Positions 24,523-32,547 of a stretch of 32,547 nucleotides of DNA are shown in pieces (position 1 is the first letter of the stretch; each line of letters opens with the position of its first letter). The translations under genes were made by a program, and so were the position numbers. The notes beneath the pieces are model-generated. The model searched no databases. It was given only the letters and a program-made list of their open reading frames with translations, and was not told the origin of the DNA. The DNA lies in NCBI RefSeq assembly GCF_019247615.1, contig NZ_JAFBAT010000065.1, positions 1-32,547 on the forward strand, in the 5' to 3' direction. Source of the stretch: Mycobacterium sp. (GTDB lineage: Bacteria > Actinomycetota > Actinomycetes > Mycobacteriales > Mycobacteriaceae).

Positions 24523-26166
24523 TCAGGCCAGGTTGGATCGACGCGGATAGGCGATGCTCGGATCGGTGAGCACGTTGACCACGGCGGGCAGGCCGCTGGT
24601 GAACGCACGTTCCAGCGCCGGCCGCAGCTCGCCGGGCGCGCTCACGAGTTCACCGTGTCCGCCGAGGGCGCGCACCACCTCGTCATAGCGAGTGCCCGGA
24701 CGCAACTCGGCCACCACCGAGTAGCCGTACAGCGCCTCCATCGGGTGCTTTTCCAGAGCCCAGATCCCGTTGTTTCCGATCACCGACACGACCGGGACGT
24801 TGTGGCGCACCAAGGTGTCCCATTCCATGCCGCTGAATCCGAACGCGCCGTCGCCCTGCAGCAACACGACCTGGCGATCCGGCCGGGCCACCTTAGCGGC
24901 CAGGGCATACCCGGGACCGGAACCGAGACAGCCGAACGGGCCGCTGTCGAGCCAGCAGCCCGGAAGGAAGCTGTCGATCACCCGGCCGGCGTACGACCCG
25001 AAGTCGCCAGCATCGATGACGACGATGGCATCGCGGTCCAGCATCGGCGCCAGCTCCGCGTATACCCGCATTGGGTGCAGCGGGCTCCGGTCATCGGCGA
25101 GATCGGCGCTTTCGCCCTCCCGCGCGGCGGCCTCGGCCGTGCGCAGCTCGGCGAGCCAGTCCCGATGGCCGATGGTGCCCGCTTCGGCCAAGGCGGAAAG
25201 GGTTGAGGTGAGGTCGCCGTAAAGCCCGGCCACTATGGGACGCGGATGCTCGCTGTCGGGTTGGGCACGGTCGGCGACGATGAGCTGGGTCTCGGGTCCG
25301 AAAACGTTGCCGAAGCCGAGCCGGAAATCCATCGGCACGCCGACGACCAGCGCGACGTCGGCCGCACCCAGCGCTTTCCCGCGCGCCCGGGAAAACGCCA
25401 ACGGGTGGTCGGCGGGCACCGCACCGCGGGCCATCCCATTCATCAGCACGGGAATCTGAAGTTCTTCGGCCAGCCGCAGCAGAGCCGCCTCGGCGTGCCC
25501 CCACCAAATGTTGGTGCCGGCCATGATGACCGGGCGCTGGGCCGCGGACAACAGGCCGGCGGCGCGGTCGAGCGCGGCGCCGTCGGGAATGGGTTTCGGT
25601 GGGAAATCCGTCAAGGCGCCGGGGCGTCCGTCATCGCCTGACATCGAGAAGACGTGGTCCATCGGGAAGTCGACGAATCCCACCCCCGATGGCGCGCCGA
25701 CGGCCGCCCGTAATGCCTCGTCGACCAGCCGGCCGGCGTCCTCGGCCGACTGCGCGGTGGCGGCGAATCGGGCCAGTGGAGCCACAAACGGCACGTGGTC
25801 GATCTCCTGCAACGAGCCCATCCCCCAGCGCGCCGCCGGGGCCCGCCCGCCGAGAACGACCAGGGGCGACTGGTTTTGCTGCGCGGCCGCCATCGCGCTC
25901 ATCCCGTTGGTGACGCCGGGGCCCGCGGTGAGCGCGGCCACGCCCGGCACTCGGGTCACCTTCGACCAGCCCTCGGCGGCAAACGTCGCGGTCTGCTCGT
26001 GCCGGGTGTCGATCAACCGGATGTCCTCGTCGCGGCAACCGTCGTAGATGGAAAACAGATGGCCGCCCGACAGCGTGAAGACGGTGTCGACGCCGCTGGC
26101 CTTCAGGCGGCGCGCGATGAGCCGGCCGGCGTGCACGGTCTGGTTGGACGGAGCGTCGATGCTCAT
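24523..26166 (-). CDS. ilvG: ThDP-dependent enzyme annotated as acetolactate synthase large-subunit-like (Rv1820-like)
   Basis: Catalytic Glu region [19 protein letters not shown]; ThDP motif [33 protein letters not shown]. Confidence 0.9.
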   Translation of the reverse strand: MSIDAPSNQTVHAGRLIARRLKASGVDTVFTLSGGHLFSIYDGCRDEDIRLIDTRHEQTATFAAEGWSKVTRVPGVAALTAGPGVTNGMSAMAAAQQNQSPLVVLGGRAPAARWGMGSLQEIDHVPFVAPLARFAATAQSAEDAGRLVDEALRAAVGAPSGVGFVDFPMDHVFSMSGDDGRPGALTDFPPKPIPDGAALDRAAGLLSAAQRPVIMAGTNIWWGHAEAALLRLAEELQIPVLMNGMARGAVPADHPLAFSRARGKALGAADVALVVGVPMDFRLGFGNVFGPETQLIVADRAQPDSEHPRPIVAGLYGDLTSTLSALAEAGTIGHRDWLAELRTAEAAAREGESADLADDRSPLHPMRVYAELAPMLDRDAIVVIDAGDFGSYAGRVIDSFLPGCWLDSGPFGCLGSGPGYALAAKVARPDRQVVLLQGDGAFGFSGMEWDTLVRHNVPVVSVIGNNGIWALEKHPMEALYGYSVVAELRPGTRYDEVVRALGGHGELVSAPGELRPALERAFTSGLPAVVNVLTDPSIAYPRRSNLA

Positions 26167-26174
26167 CCAAAAAG

Positions 26175-26186
26175 CCTATCGATAGG
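26175..26186. promoter_or_regulatory. Perfect 12-bp palindrome in the ilvG/bacA divergent region (candidate operator or promoter core)
   Basis: CCTATCGATAGG, fully self-complementary, in a 71-bp divergent intergenic region. Confidence 0.4.
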
Positions 26187-26237
26187 TGCTCGGGTACCTT
26201 CGCGGGGAAGCACCCCCTTGTAGAAGGAGACGCGAAG

Positions 26238-28157
26238 TTGGGCCCCACGCCGTTCAAGCCGTCGATCGACTGGTCGGCGGCGTTCACCGATTCGTTGCGG
26301 TGGCTCGCCATAGCCTGGGCGATCGCCGCGGTGTGTCTGCTGCTCGTGCTTCTCGCGTTCAGGTATCTGACGCCGTGGGGCCGCCAGTTCTGGCGCATCA
26401 CCCGCGGCTATTTCGTGGGTCGCTCGAGCGTCAAGGTGTGGGTGTGGCTCGGTGTGCTGTTGCTGTCCGTGCTGCTCGCGGTGCGCCTCACCGTCCTGCT
26501 GAGCTACCAGGGCAATGACCTGTACACGGCGGTACAGAAAGCCGTCCAGGGCGTCGCGGCCGGCAACGATGGCATCAAACAGTCTGGGATACACGGCTTT
26601 TGGATGTCGATCGCAATTTTCAGCGTGCTGGCGGCCATCTATGTGGTCCGCTTCATGATCGATATCTATCTGACGCAGCGCTTCGTCATCGCCTGGCGCA
26701 TGTGGCTGACCGCTCACCTAACCGATGACTGGCTGGACGGCAAGGCCTATTACCGGGACCTGTTCATCGACAACACCATCGACAACCCCGACCAGCGCAT
26801 CCAGCAGGACATCGACATCTTCACCGCCAATGCCGGTAGCACCCCGAACATTCCGTCCAACGGGACGGGCAACACCTTGCTATTCGGGGCCGTCAATGCG
26901 GTTGCCTCGGTGATCTCGTTCGCGGCCATTCTGTGGAACTTGTCGGGGAACCTTAACCTCTTCGGCTTCGAGTTGCCGCGCGTGATGTTCTTCACTGTTC
27001 TCGTCTATGTGCTGATAGCAACGGTGGTCGCGATCTGGCTGGGCCGTCCGTTGATTTGGCTGAGCTTCAACAACGAGAAGCTTAACGCCGCGTTCCGTTA
27101 TGCCCTGGTGCGATTGCGTGACGCCGCCGAGGCGGTCGGCTTCTACCGGGGCGAGCGGGTCGAGCGGGCGCAGCTGTGGCGGCGCTTCACGCCGATCATC
27201 GCGAATTACCGCAAATTCGTGCGCCGCACAATCATTTTCAACGGGTGGAACTGGTCGATGTCGCAGGTAATAGTTCCGTTGCCTTGGGTGATTCAGGCGC
27301 CACGGCTTTTTGCCGGCAAGATCGATTTCGGCGATGTCGGCCAGAGCGCGACAGCGTTCGGCAATATTCAGGACTCGCTGTCGTTCTTCCGCAACAACTA
27401 TGACGCGTTTGCGGCCTACCGCGCGGCGATCATCCGGTTGCACGGCCTCGTCGACGCCAATAGCAGGGGCCGCGCACTGCCGACGATTCTGGTCAAGCCC
27501 AGCGATGAGGCCACCGTCGAACTCCGTGGCGTCGAGGTGCGCACGCCGGCCGGGGACCAACTGATCGACCCGCTCGATGTGCAGCTCGACGACGGCGGAT
27601 CGCTGGTGATCACGGGGCGCTCGGGCGCCGGGAAGACCACGCTGCTGCGCAGCCTGGCCGAGTTGTGGCCCTATGCCTCGGGGACGCTGTGTCGCCCCGA
27701 CGGTGACAACGCGACGATGTTCCTCTCACAGCTGCCCTATGTCCCGCTCGGAAGCCTGCGCACGGTCGTGTGCTACCCGAACGAGCCGGGCAACGTCTCA
27801 GATGAAGAGCTGCACGACGTCCTGACCAAGGTGGCGTTGGCGCCGCTGGCGGTCCGTCTCGACGACGAAAAGGACTGGGCCAAGGTGCTGTCCCCCGGTG
27901 AGCAGCAGCGCGTGGCCTTCGCCCGCATCCTGCTGACCAAGCCGAAGGCCGTATTTCTCGATGAGGCCACGTCCGCGCTCGACGAGGGACTGGAGTTCGC
28001 GCTTTACCAGCTGGTGCGCACCGAGTTACCGGACACCGTCTTGGTCAGCGTCAGCCATCGGCCCACCGTCGAGCAACACCACGCCCAGCAGCTGCACTTG
28101 CTGGGCGGCGGCGAATGGCGGCTGGGTCCGGTGGAGAAGGAACCCGCAGGGGTCTAG
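26238..28157 (+). CDS. bacA: SbmA/BacA-type ABC transporter with fused ATPase (Rv1819c-like)
   Basis: N-terminal TM domain with SbmA/BacA-like [29 protein letters not shown]...[10 protein letters not shown]; Walker [58 protein letters not shown] start with GAAGGAGA upstream. Confidence 0.95.
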   Translation: MGPTPFKPSIDWSAAFTDSLRWLAIAWAIAAVCLLLVLLAFRYLTPWGRQFWRITRGYFVGRSSVKVWVWLGVLLLSVLLAVRLTVLLSYQGNDLYTAVQKAVQGVAAGNDGIKQSGIHGFWMSIAIFSVLAAIYVVRFMIDIYLTQRFVIAWRMWLTAHLTDDWLDGKAYYRDLFIDNTIDNPDQRIQQDIDIFTANAGSTPNIPSNGTGNTLLFGAVNAVASVISFAAILWNLSGNLNLFGFELPRVMFFTVLVYVLIATVVAIWLGRPLIWLSFNNEKLNAAFRYALVRLRDAAEAVGFYRGERVERAQLWRRFTPIIANYRKFVRRTIIFNGWNWSMSQVIVPLPWVIQAPRLFAGKIDFGDVGQSATAFGNIQDSLSFFRNNYDAFAAYRAAIIRLHGLVDANSRGRALPTILVKPSDEATVELRGVEVRTPAGDQLIDPLDVQLDDGGSLVITGRSGAGKTTLLRSLAELWPYASGTLCRPDGDNATMFLSQLPYVPLGSLRTVVCYPNEPGNVSDEELHDVLTKVALAPLAVRLDDEKDWAKVLSPGEQQRVAFARILLTKPKAVFLDEATSALDEGLEFALYQLVRTELPDTVLVSVSHRPTVEQHHAQQLHLLGGGEWRLGPVEKEPAGV

Positions 28158-28202
28158 CGGGCCCGGCGGGGCCGAGCGATCGTCGGCGTGGTGGCGTCGA
28201 AA

Positions 28203-28249
28203 CTGTAGATTTGCAGGCCGCTACTCGCACCTTCCCTGCGCATTTACAG
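28203..28249. repeat. Imperfect inverted repeat between convergent bacA and flavoprotein genes
   Basis: CTGTAGATTTGCAG (28203-28216) versus CTGCGCATTTACAG (28236-28249), 11 of 14 positions complementary. Confidence 0.5.
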
Positions 28250-28259
28250 GCTCGGCGAG

Positions 28260-29750
28260 TCAACGCGCCTGCGCGCCTACGGCGCTACGCGCCGCGTGCG
28301 CTCCGGCGCGGCGCCCGAAGAACGAGCCTTCACCCAGCTGCGTGCCACTCGCGTAGCCCTTGCCGTCCTGCGCGATGTTCGAGGCGCACGCCCCCACCGC
28401 GTACAGGCCGGGTACCACCGTGTCGTCTGCGCGCAGCACCTGGCCGTCCACCGACGTGGCCAGCCCACCGACGGTGAATCCGGCGTACATCGCCTTGCCG
28501 AGCGACATGTCGAACGCGCCCCAGGGGCCTTTGTCCTGCGGCGCAAGGAATTCCGGCTGCTTGTGGAAATCGGGGTCCTCGCCGCGCGCGGCATAGGTGT
28601 TGTACTGGTCCAGCGTTGCGACCAGGTTCCCCTCCGGGATGCCGAGCGCGGCTTCCATTTCGCCAACGGTTTCCCACCCGTCGATCAGCGGAACCAGCGG
28701 CATCTTGGGGTGCTCGAGATGAGCCTCGTCGACGATCAAATAGGCCGCGCTGTCAGGCTGATCCATGATGAACCCTGCGGTCCTGGAATGGTAGGAGTCC
28801 TCGGCCACGAACCGCTGGCCGAGCTTGTTCACGATGATCCCGGTGAGCAGGATGGACGGCGGGTACGGCGGAGCCGTGATGAAGATCTGATCCATGTGCC
28901 GGGTTGCGCCTCCGGCCGATACGCCCATCCGGATGCCCAGGCCGTCGTCGTACGTGTTCCCCAGCACGAACGGCTTTTCGGCCAGTTTCGGCGTGTACTC
29001 GGCGACCATCTCCGGATTCATCACGAATCCCCCGGCCGCGATGATGACCGACTTCGCCTTGATCGCACCGGTTTCGGCGAAGCGCTTCCACATCACGCCG
29101 GTCACACGAGATCCGGGGCCCGAACCATCCACGACGAGTTGCGTGGCGCCCGTCTCGTACCGAATCTGCACGCCGAGTTCGGCTGCCCGCTTGAGGAGCA
29201 GGTCGATCACCATGCTGGCGCCGCCGGTGTCGCCGGGCACGGGCACCTTGTGACCGCGCGGGGCGGGCACCGCCTTCTCCAAGAAGGGCCACACCTTCTC
29301 GTTCCCCGTGAACATCAACCCTTCGGTGTTGGGCTGAATCACGGCCTTGTCGGGAAAAAAGCTCCGCTCAAACTGAAAACCCAAGTCCTCCAACCAGTTA
29401 AAGTGCTCGACGCTGCCCTCGCAGTACGCGCGAATCTTGTCGTGTTCCGGTTGGCGCGACACCGCAACCAGGTACTTGTACATCTCCTCCGGCGAATCGG
29501 GATGACCGGTCGCCTGCTGGACCGCGGTGCCGCCGCCAAGGTAAAAGTGCCCTCCGGCAAGGGATGTGGTGCCACCAGCCGCGGCGGCACGCTCGAGAAC
29601 CAGGACCCGCGCACCGCTGGCCGCCGCGCTGACGGCGGCGCATCCACCGCCGATGCCGAAACCGATCACTACCACGTCGACGTCATCCGACCAGGCTGCC
29701 ACCGTATCCGCATTGACCGTTGCGGGTATCTCGCTGCTCATTGGCGCCAC
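28260..29750 (-). CDS. FAD-binding dehydrogenase, fumarate reductase / ketosteroid-dehydrogenase-like (Rv1817-like)
   Basis: VVVIGFGIGGGCAAVSAAASGARVLVLERAAAAGGTTSLAGGHFYLGGGT and C-terminal GLYAVGACASNIAQDGKGYASGTQLGEGSFFGRRAG. Confidence 0.9.
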   Translation of the reverse strand: MAPMSSEIPATVNADTVAAWSDDVDVVVIGFGIGGGCAAVSAAASGARVLVLERAAAAGGTTSLAGGHFYLGGGTAVQQATGHPDSPEEMYKYLVAVSRQPEHDKIRAYCEGSVEHFNWLEDLGFQFERSFFPDKAVIQPNTEGLMFTGNEKVWPFLEKAVPAPRGHKVPVPGDTGGASMVIDLLLKRAAELGVQIRYETGATQLVVDGSGPGSRVTGVMWKRFAETGAIKAKSVIIAAGGFVMNPEMVAEYTPKLAEKPFVLGNTYDDGLGIRMGVSAGGATRHMDQIFITAPPYPPSILLTGIIVNKLGQRFVAEDSYHSRTAGFIMDQPDSAAYLIVDEAHLEHPKMPLVPLIDGWETVGEMEAALGIPEGNLVATLDQYNTYAARGEDPDFHKQPEFLAPQDKGPWGAFDMSLGKAMYAGFTVGGLATSVDGQVLRADDTVVPGLYAVGACASNIAQDGKGYASGTQLGEGSFFGRRAGAHAARSAVGAQAR

Positions 29751-29790
29751 TCCTCTTCACCGCTGTGCGCTGCATCGTCGGTGGCGGGGC

Positions 29791-30291
29791 TCACCGCTGC
29801 TCCTGTTTGACGTAGTCGTAGAACGCCCTTATCTCCGCGGGGACGTAGGCGATCTCCACGAACGGCACCCCCGCCTTCGCCGCCGAGACATAGGCGAACT
29901 GCAGCCCACCGGGCATTACGCCCCGTTGAACGACGGCGGCGCCACGGCTGGCGGCATCGGACAACGCCGCCTCCAATTCCCCGGGGTCCCGAGCCTCGAT
30001 GCAGATGTGGTGCAGCCCGGGCCCGGAGTCCCGCAGAAAGTCACTATAGATGTTCTCTCCGCGCACCGGTGCGACCAACTCCAGCTGCATGTCGCCGAGA
30101 TAGCTCAGGGAGATGCTGGCGACGAAATCGGCGGGCTTGCCAAGGTAGCTGCAGGCGTCCGGAGCAAAGTGCACATCCGGAATGCGCACCCACTTGCGAA
30201 CGCCTAACAACCCGGTGAGCGCCGTTTCTGTGGCATCCAGGTCCGGGGTAACCCACGCGATCTGCGTCGGCGACTGAACGGGAAGGGTCAT
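29791..30291 (-). CDS. VOC/glyoxalase-superfamily protein (methylmalonyl-CoA-epimerase-like fold)
   Basis: QIAWVTPDLDATETALTGLLGVRKWVRIPDV ... MQLELVAPVRGENIYSDFLRDSGPGLHHICIEARDPGELEAAL. ATG at 30291 preferred; the longer ORF-track extension is not domain-like. Confidence 0.85.
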   Translation of the reverse strand: MTLPVQSPTQIAWVTPDLDATETALTGLLGVRKWVRIPDVHFAPDACSYLGKPADFVASISLSYLGDMQLELVAPVRGENIYSDFLRDSGPGLHHICIEARDPGELEAALSDAASRGAAVVQRGVMPGGLQFAYVSAAKAGVPFVEIAYVPAEIRAFYDYVKQEQR

Positions 30292-30406
30292 CGCCTCGCA
30301 GGATAGCCCAGTCGGCGGGCCGCCAGAAAGGGCCGCCGCGCGTTTGCCACAAAGTGCCACGTCGGCCCGCGAGAAGCCGGATGAACACGTTCTAGTTCCC
30401 GGATAT

Positions 30407-31090
30407 TCAGTGCCGGGTGAGCACGTCGACCAACAGCCGAACCTGGGTTTCGAACAGCGCCGCGGCGTCGGTGAGAGTATCGGCGCCATACTGCCCGTAC
30501 ACCTCGAGGCTGATGGCGCCCACCACGGCCGCCCACAGCAGCAAACACTTCGAGACCACCCGATCGTCAGCGGGAAAGCCGAATTCCTGCCGAATACGTT
30601 CGAAGTCTGACGACATGGGTTGCGGGGCAACATCGTTCGTCAGCATGATGTCTCCGGTGGTGATCCCGGCCGCCACGGCGTCGAAGAACGCCCCCGCGAC
30701 CCGGGCACTGGCGGGGACCGTCCGTTGCGCCGGCGCGTGGTATCCGGGGACGGGGCTGCCGTACAGCAGGGCCCACCGGGCCGGATGGGCGACGGCCCAT
30801 TGCCGGGCGGCCAGCGCGATGGCGATGACGTCGTCGCTCCACAGGTCGCCCACGGCCTCGCGGGCACGGTCCACGCAGTCCGCCAGGTCGGAGTAGGCGT
30901 CGACAAGCAGCAAGGTCAGCAATTCGTCGCGGCTGGACACGTACCGGTACACCGCCGAAGACACCACGCCCAGGTCGCGGGCTATCGCACGCAGCGAAAG
31001 CCCGGCGGCTCCGCGGTCCACCAGCTGGCGACGACCGAGCTCGACGATTTGCGCCTCGATCTGCTCACGCGATTCCCGCCGTTTGCCCAC
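30407..31090 (-). CDS. TetR-family transcriptional regulator (Rv1816-like)
   Basis: GRRQLVDRGAAGLSLRAIARDLGVVSSAVYRYVSSRDELLTLLLVDAYSDLAD helix-turn-helix. Confidence 0.94.
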   Translation of the reverse strand: MGKRRESREQIEAQIVELGRRQLVDRGAAGLSLRAIARDLGVVSSAVYRYVSSRDELLTLLLVDAYSDLADCVDRAREAVGDLWSDDVIAIALAARQWAVAHPARWALLYGSPVPGYHAPAQRTVPASARVAGAFFDAVAAGITTGDIMLTNDVAPQPMSSDFERIRQEFGFPADDRVVSKCLLLWAAVVGAISLEVYGQYGADTLTDAAALFETQVRLLVDVLTRH

Positions 31091-31162
31091 GTCGCCAGTC
31101 TGGCATAACCGAGATCACCGCTCTTGCTTTTTGGTCCGGTCCCTGGCAATGTGTCGCTCGAC

Positions 31163-31177
31163 GAGAGCGCCGCTCTC
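31163..31177. promoter_or_regulatory. Candidate TetR operator: perfect 15-bp inverted repeat
   Basis: GAGAGCG-C-CGCTCTC in the divergent region between tetR (start 31090) and the Ddn-like gene (start 31209). Confidence 0.55.
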
Positions 31178-31208
31178 AAACGGGCGGCGCCATTCGAGAG
31201 GACGCAGC

Positions 31209-31655
31209 ATGACCACGCGCTACCAGGAACCAAACCGCATCGCCCGGGCCGGCAATGCGGTCATCCGCTGGCTGGCCGAGCTGGGGATCAGCTTCGCGGG
31301 CACCAGGGCGCTGCATGTCCGCGGCCGCAAGTCGGGCAAACAGCGTGCGGTGGTCATCAACCTGCTGACGGTCGACGGCGTGGACTATCTGGTCTCACCG
31401 CGGGGCAACACCCAGTGGGCGCGCAACGTCAGGGCCGCCGCGGTCGTCGAGGTAGGCCCGCGGTGGCGCCGACGCAGCCTTCGCGCCAGCGAGGTCGCCG
31501 ACGCCGCCAAACCCGAACTGCTGCGCCGCTATCTGGCCAGGTGGTACTGGCAGGTCAAGGGTTATGTCGGGGGGTTGACACCGGATTCCACCGACGAGCA
31601 GCTGCTGGCCGTCGCACCCACCATCCCGGTGTTCAAGCTGTCGCCGTCGCGCTGA
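31209..31655 (+). CDS. F420-dependent quinone reductase / deazaflavin nitroreductase (Ddn) family protein
   Basis: MTTRYQEPNRIARAGNAVIRWLAELGISFAGTRALHVRGRKSGKQRAVVINLLTVDGVDYLVSPRGNTQWARNVRAA. GAGAGGA ribosome-binding site, ATG 31209. Confidence 0.9.
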   Translation: MTTRYQEPNRIARAGNAVIRWLAELGISFAGTRALHVRGRKSGKQRAVVINLLTVDGVDYLVSPRGNTQWARNVRAAAVVEVGPRWRRRSLRASEVADAAKPELLRRYLARWYWQVKGYVGGLTPDSTDEQLLAVAPTIPVFKLSPSR

Positions 31656-31662
31656 GCGGAGC

Positions 31663-32340
31663 TCAACGAGGGTTGGAGGCCACTCCGAGATCTTGCCGGA
31701 CCTGGTCGGAGGTGGCCCGCCACGACACCGCCGCCGGAAGATCGCCCCACATGCTGTTGAAGATCCCGACGATCTGCGCGGGGCCCCCACCCGTGGCCAG
31801 GTACACCGGTCCCCCGGAGTCGCCCTTCTGGCTTTGGACACCGTGCGACATGGTGAACCAGCCGTTGTTGACGCTTTCGACGGTTCCGCACGTTTCACGG
31901 GTGATGACGCCGAAGTGGCAAACTGCCTGGCCGGCCTGAAGCGCCACGTTGGGGTTCGACTCGAGGCGACGGCCGCCCGGCAGGATGTTGCTCACAGCGA
32001 CGCTGTCGTCCAGCACGATCGCCTCGTAATCGGAGATCAGCTGGTCGGTGGCCACCGTCGTGCCGGTGGGGGTGTTGTCCCGAAATGTCGCGAGCCGACC
32101 GATGACGTTGTGCTCCCTGTCGTAGACGGGGCCCCCGCCCCGGCAGTGGCCGGCGGTGAAGGCGATTCTCATTGCCGGGTCGACGTAGCCCAGGGTGCAG
32201 ACGAGATTGTCCTGGTGGATTTCCATCCCCGGGAAAACCAACGTCTGGTCCGCTTTGGCCGGCGCGTTTGGCAGCAACGATGCGAGTGCCGCGACAGAAA
32301 CCGACGCGGCGAACGCGCGCATTGCGAGGCGGCGCACCAT
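31663..32340 (-). CDS. Secreted trypsin-like serine protease homolog (Rv1815-like)
   Basis: Signal peptide [40 protein letters not shown] (His) and [11 protein letters not shown] (Ser) motifs. ATG 32340 preferred over the ORF-track start at 32514. Confidence 0.92.
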   Translation of the reverse strand: MVRRLAMRAFAASVSVAALASLLPNAPAKADQTLVFPGMEIHQDNLVCTLGYVDPAMRIAFTAGHCRGGGPVYDREHNVIGRLATFRDNTPTGTTVATDQLISDYEAIVLDDSVAVSNILPGGRRLESNPNVALQAGQAVCHFGVITRETCGTVESVNNGWFTMSHGVQSQKGDSGGPVYLATGGGPAQIVGIFNSMWGDLPAAVSWRATSDQVRQDLGVASNPR

Positions 32341-32440
32341 GGGCTCCGATCCGTCGAGGCCGGCGCAGAACCGACCGCAGCTTGAGATTACGGGCTGACC
32401 CCGTCCGACGTTGAGTCTTTCGCGCGACCTCGATGTGACG

Positions 32441-32547
32441 TTACCGTGACGTGGCCACGGGCACCGCGCCGTCGGGGTGGCCGGCGACACGCGGTTCCCA
32501 GCCCGGCGGCCCAAAGACGTATCCCAGCCGATCGCGCAGGCGGCGCG
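32441..32547 (-). CDS. C-terminal end of a probable sterol desaturase / fatty-acid hydroxylase family protein (Rv1814/erg3-like), truncated by the window end
   Basis: Minus-strand frame reads ...[34 protein letters not shown]; the [12 protein letters not shown] tail resembles mycobacterial sterol-desaturase-family C-termini. Too short for the ORF track. Confidence 0.6.
   Translation of the reverse strand, partial: RRLRDRLGYVFGPPGWEPRVAGHPDGAVPVATSR

Noticed and set aside
28296-29810. 504-aa plus-strand ORF
   Set aside because: Antisense to the flavoprotein gene, whose FAD motifs are clear; no recognisable domain.
29791-30633. 280-aa version of the VOC protein
   Set aside because: The N-terminal 114 residues are frame-shifted tetR sequence and intergenic DNA; the VOC domain begins at ATG 30291.

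Overview
The window is a high-GC mycobacterial chromosomal segment. It is syntenic, in inverted orientation, with the M. tuberculosis Rv1854c (ndh) to Rv1814 interval; homology and locus names come from protein recognition and memory, not a search. Gene content suggests a slow-growing, MAC-like Mycobacterium, which is an inference. Order: ndh 3' end, thioesterase (-), a candidate sRNA locus, blaI-blaR-like pair, gnd1, guaB1, two DUF21/CBS (CorC-type) proteins, glcB, an SBP/VWA membrane protein, gcvP (-) behind a tandem glycine riboswitch, MerR, DUF151 nuclease, MerR, garA, gcvH, DUF881-DUF1290-DUF881, pgsA2, secA2, ilvG-like, bacA-type ABC transporter (+), flavoprotein, VOC protein, TetR, Ddn-like F420 protein (+), a secreted trypsin-like protein (-) and the 3' end of a probable sterol-desaturase-family gene (-). 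No rRNA, tRNA, CRISPR array, IS element or prophage was seen. The most interesting signals are non-coding: (1) a candidate MrsI-type iron-responsive sRNA with promoter, overlapping IdeR-like box and intrinsic terminator; (2) an unexplained structured 5' leader before the CorC-like operon; (3) a tandem glycine riboswitch with a possible Shine-Dalgarno-sequestering hairpin; (4) perfect palindromes in the TetR/Ddn and ilvG/bacA divergent regions.
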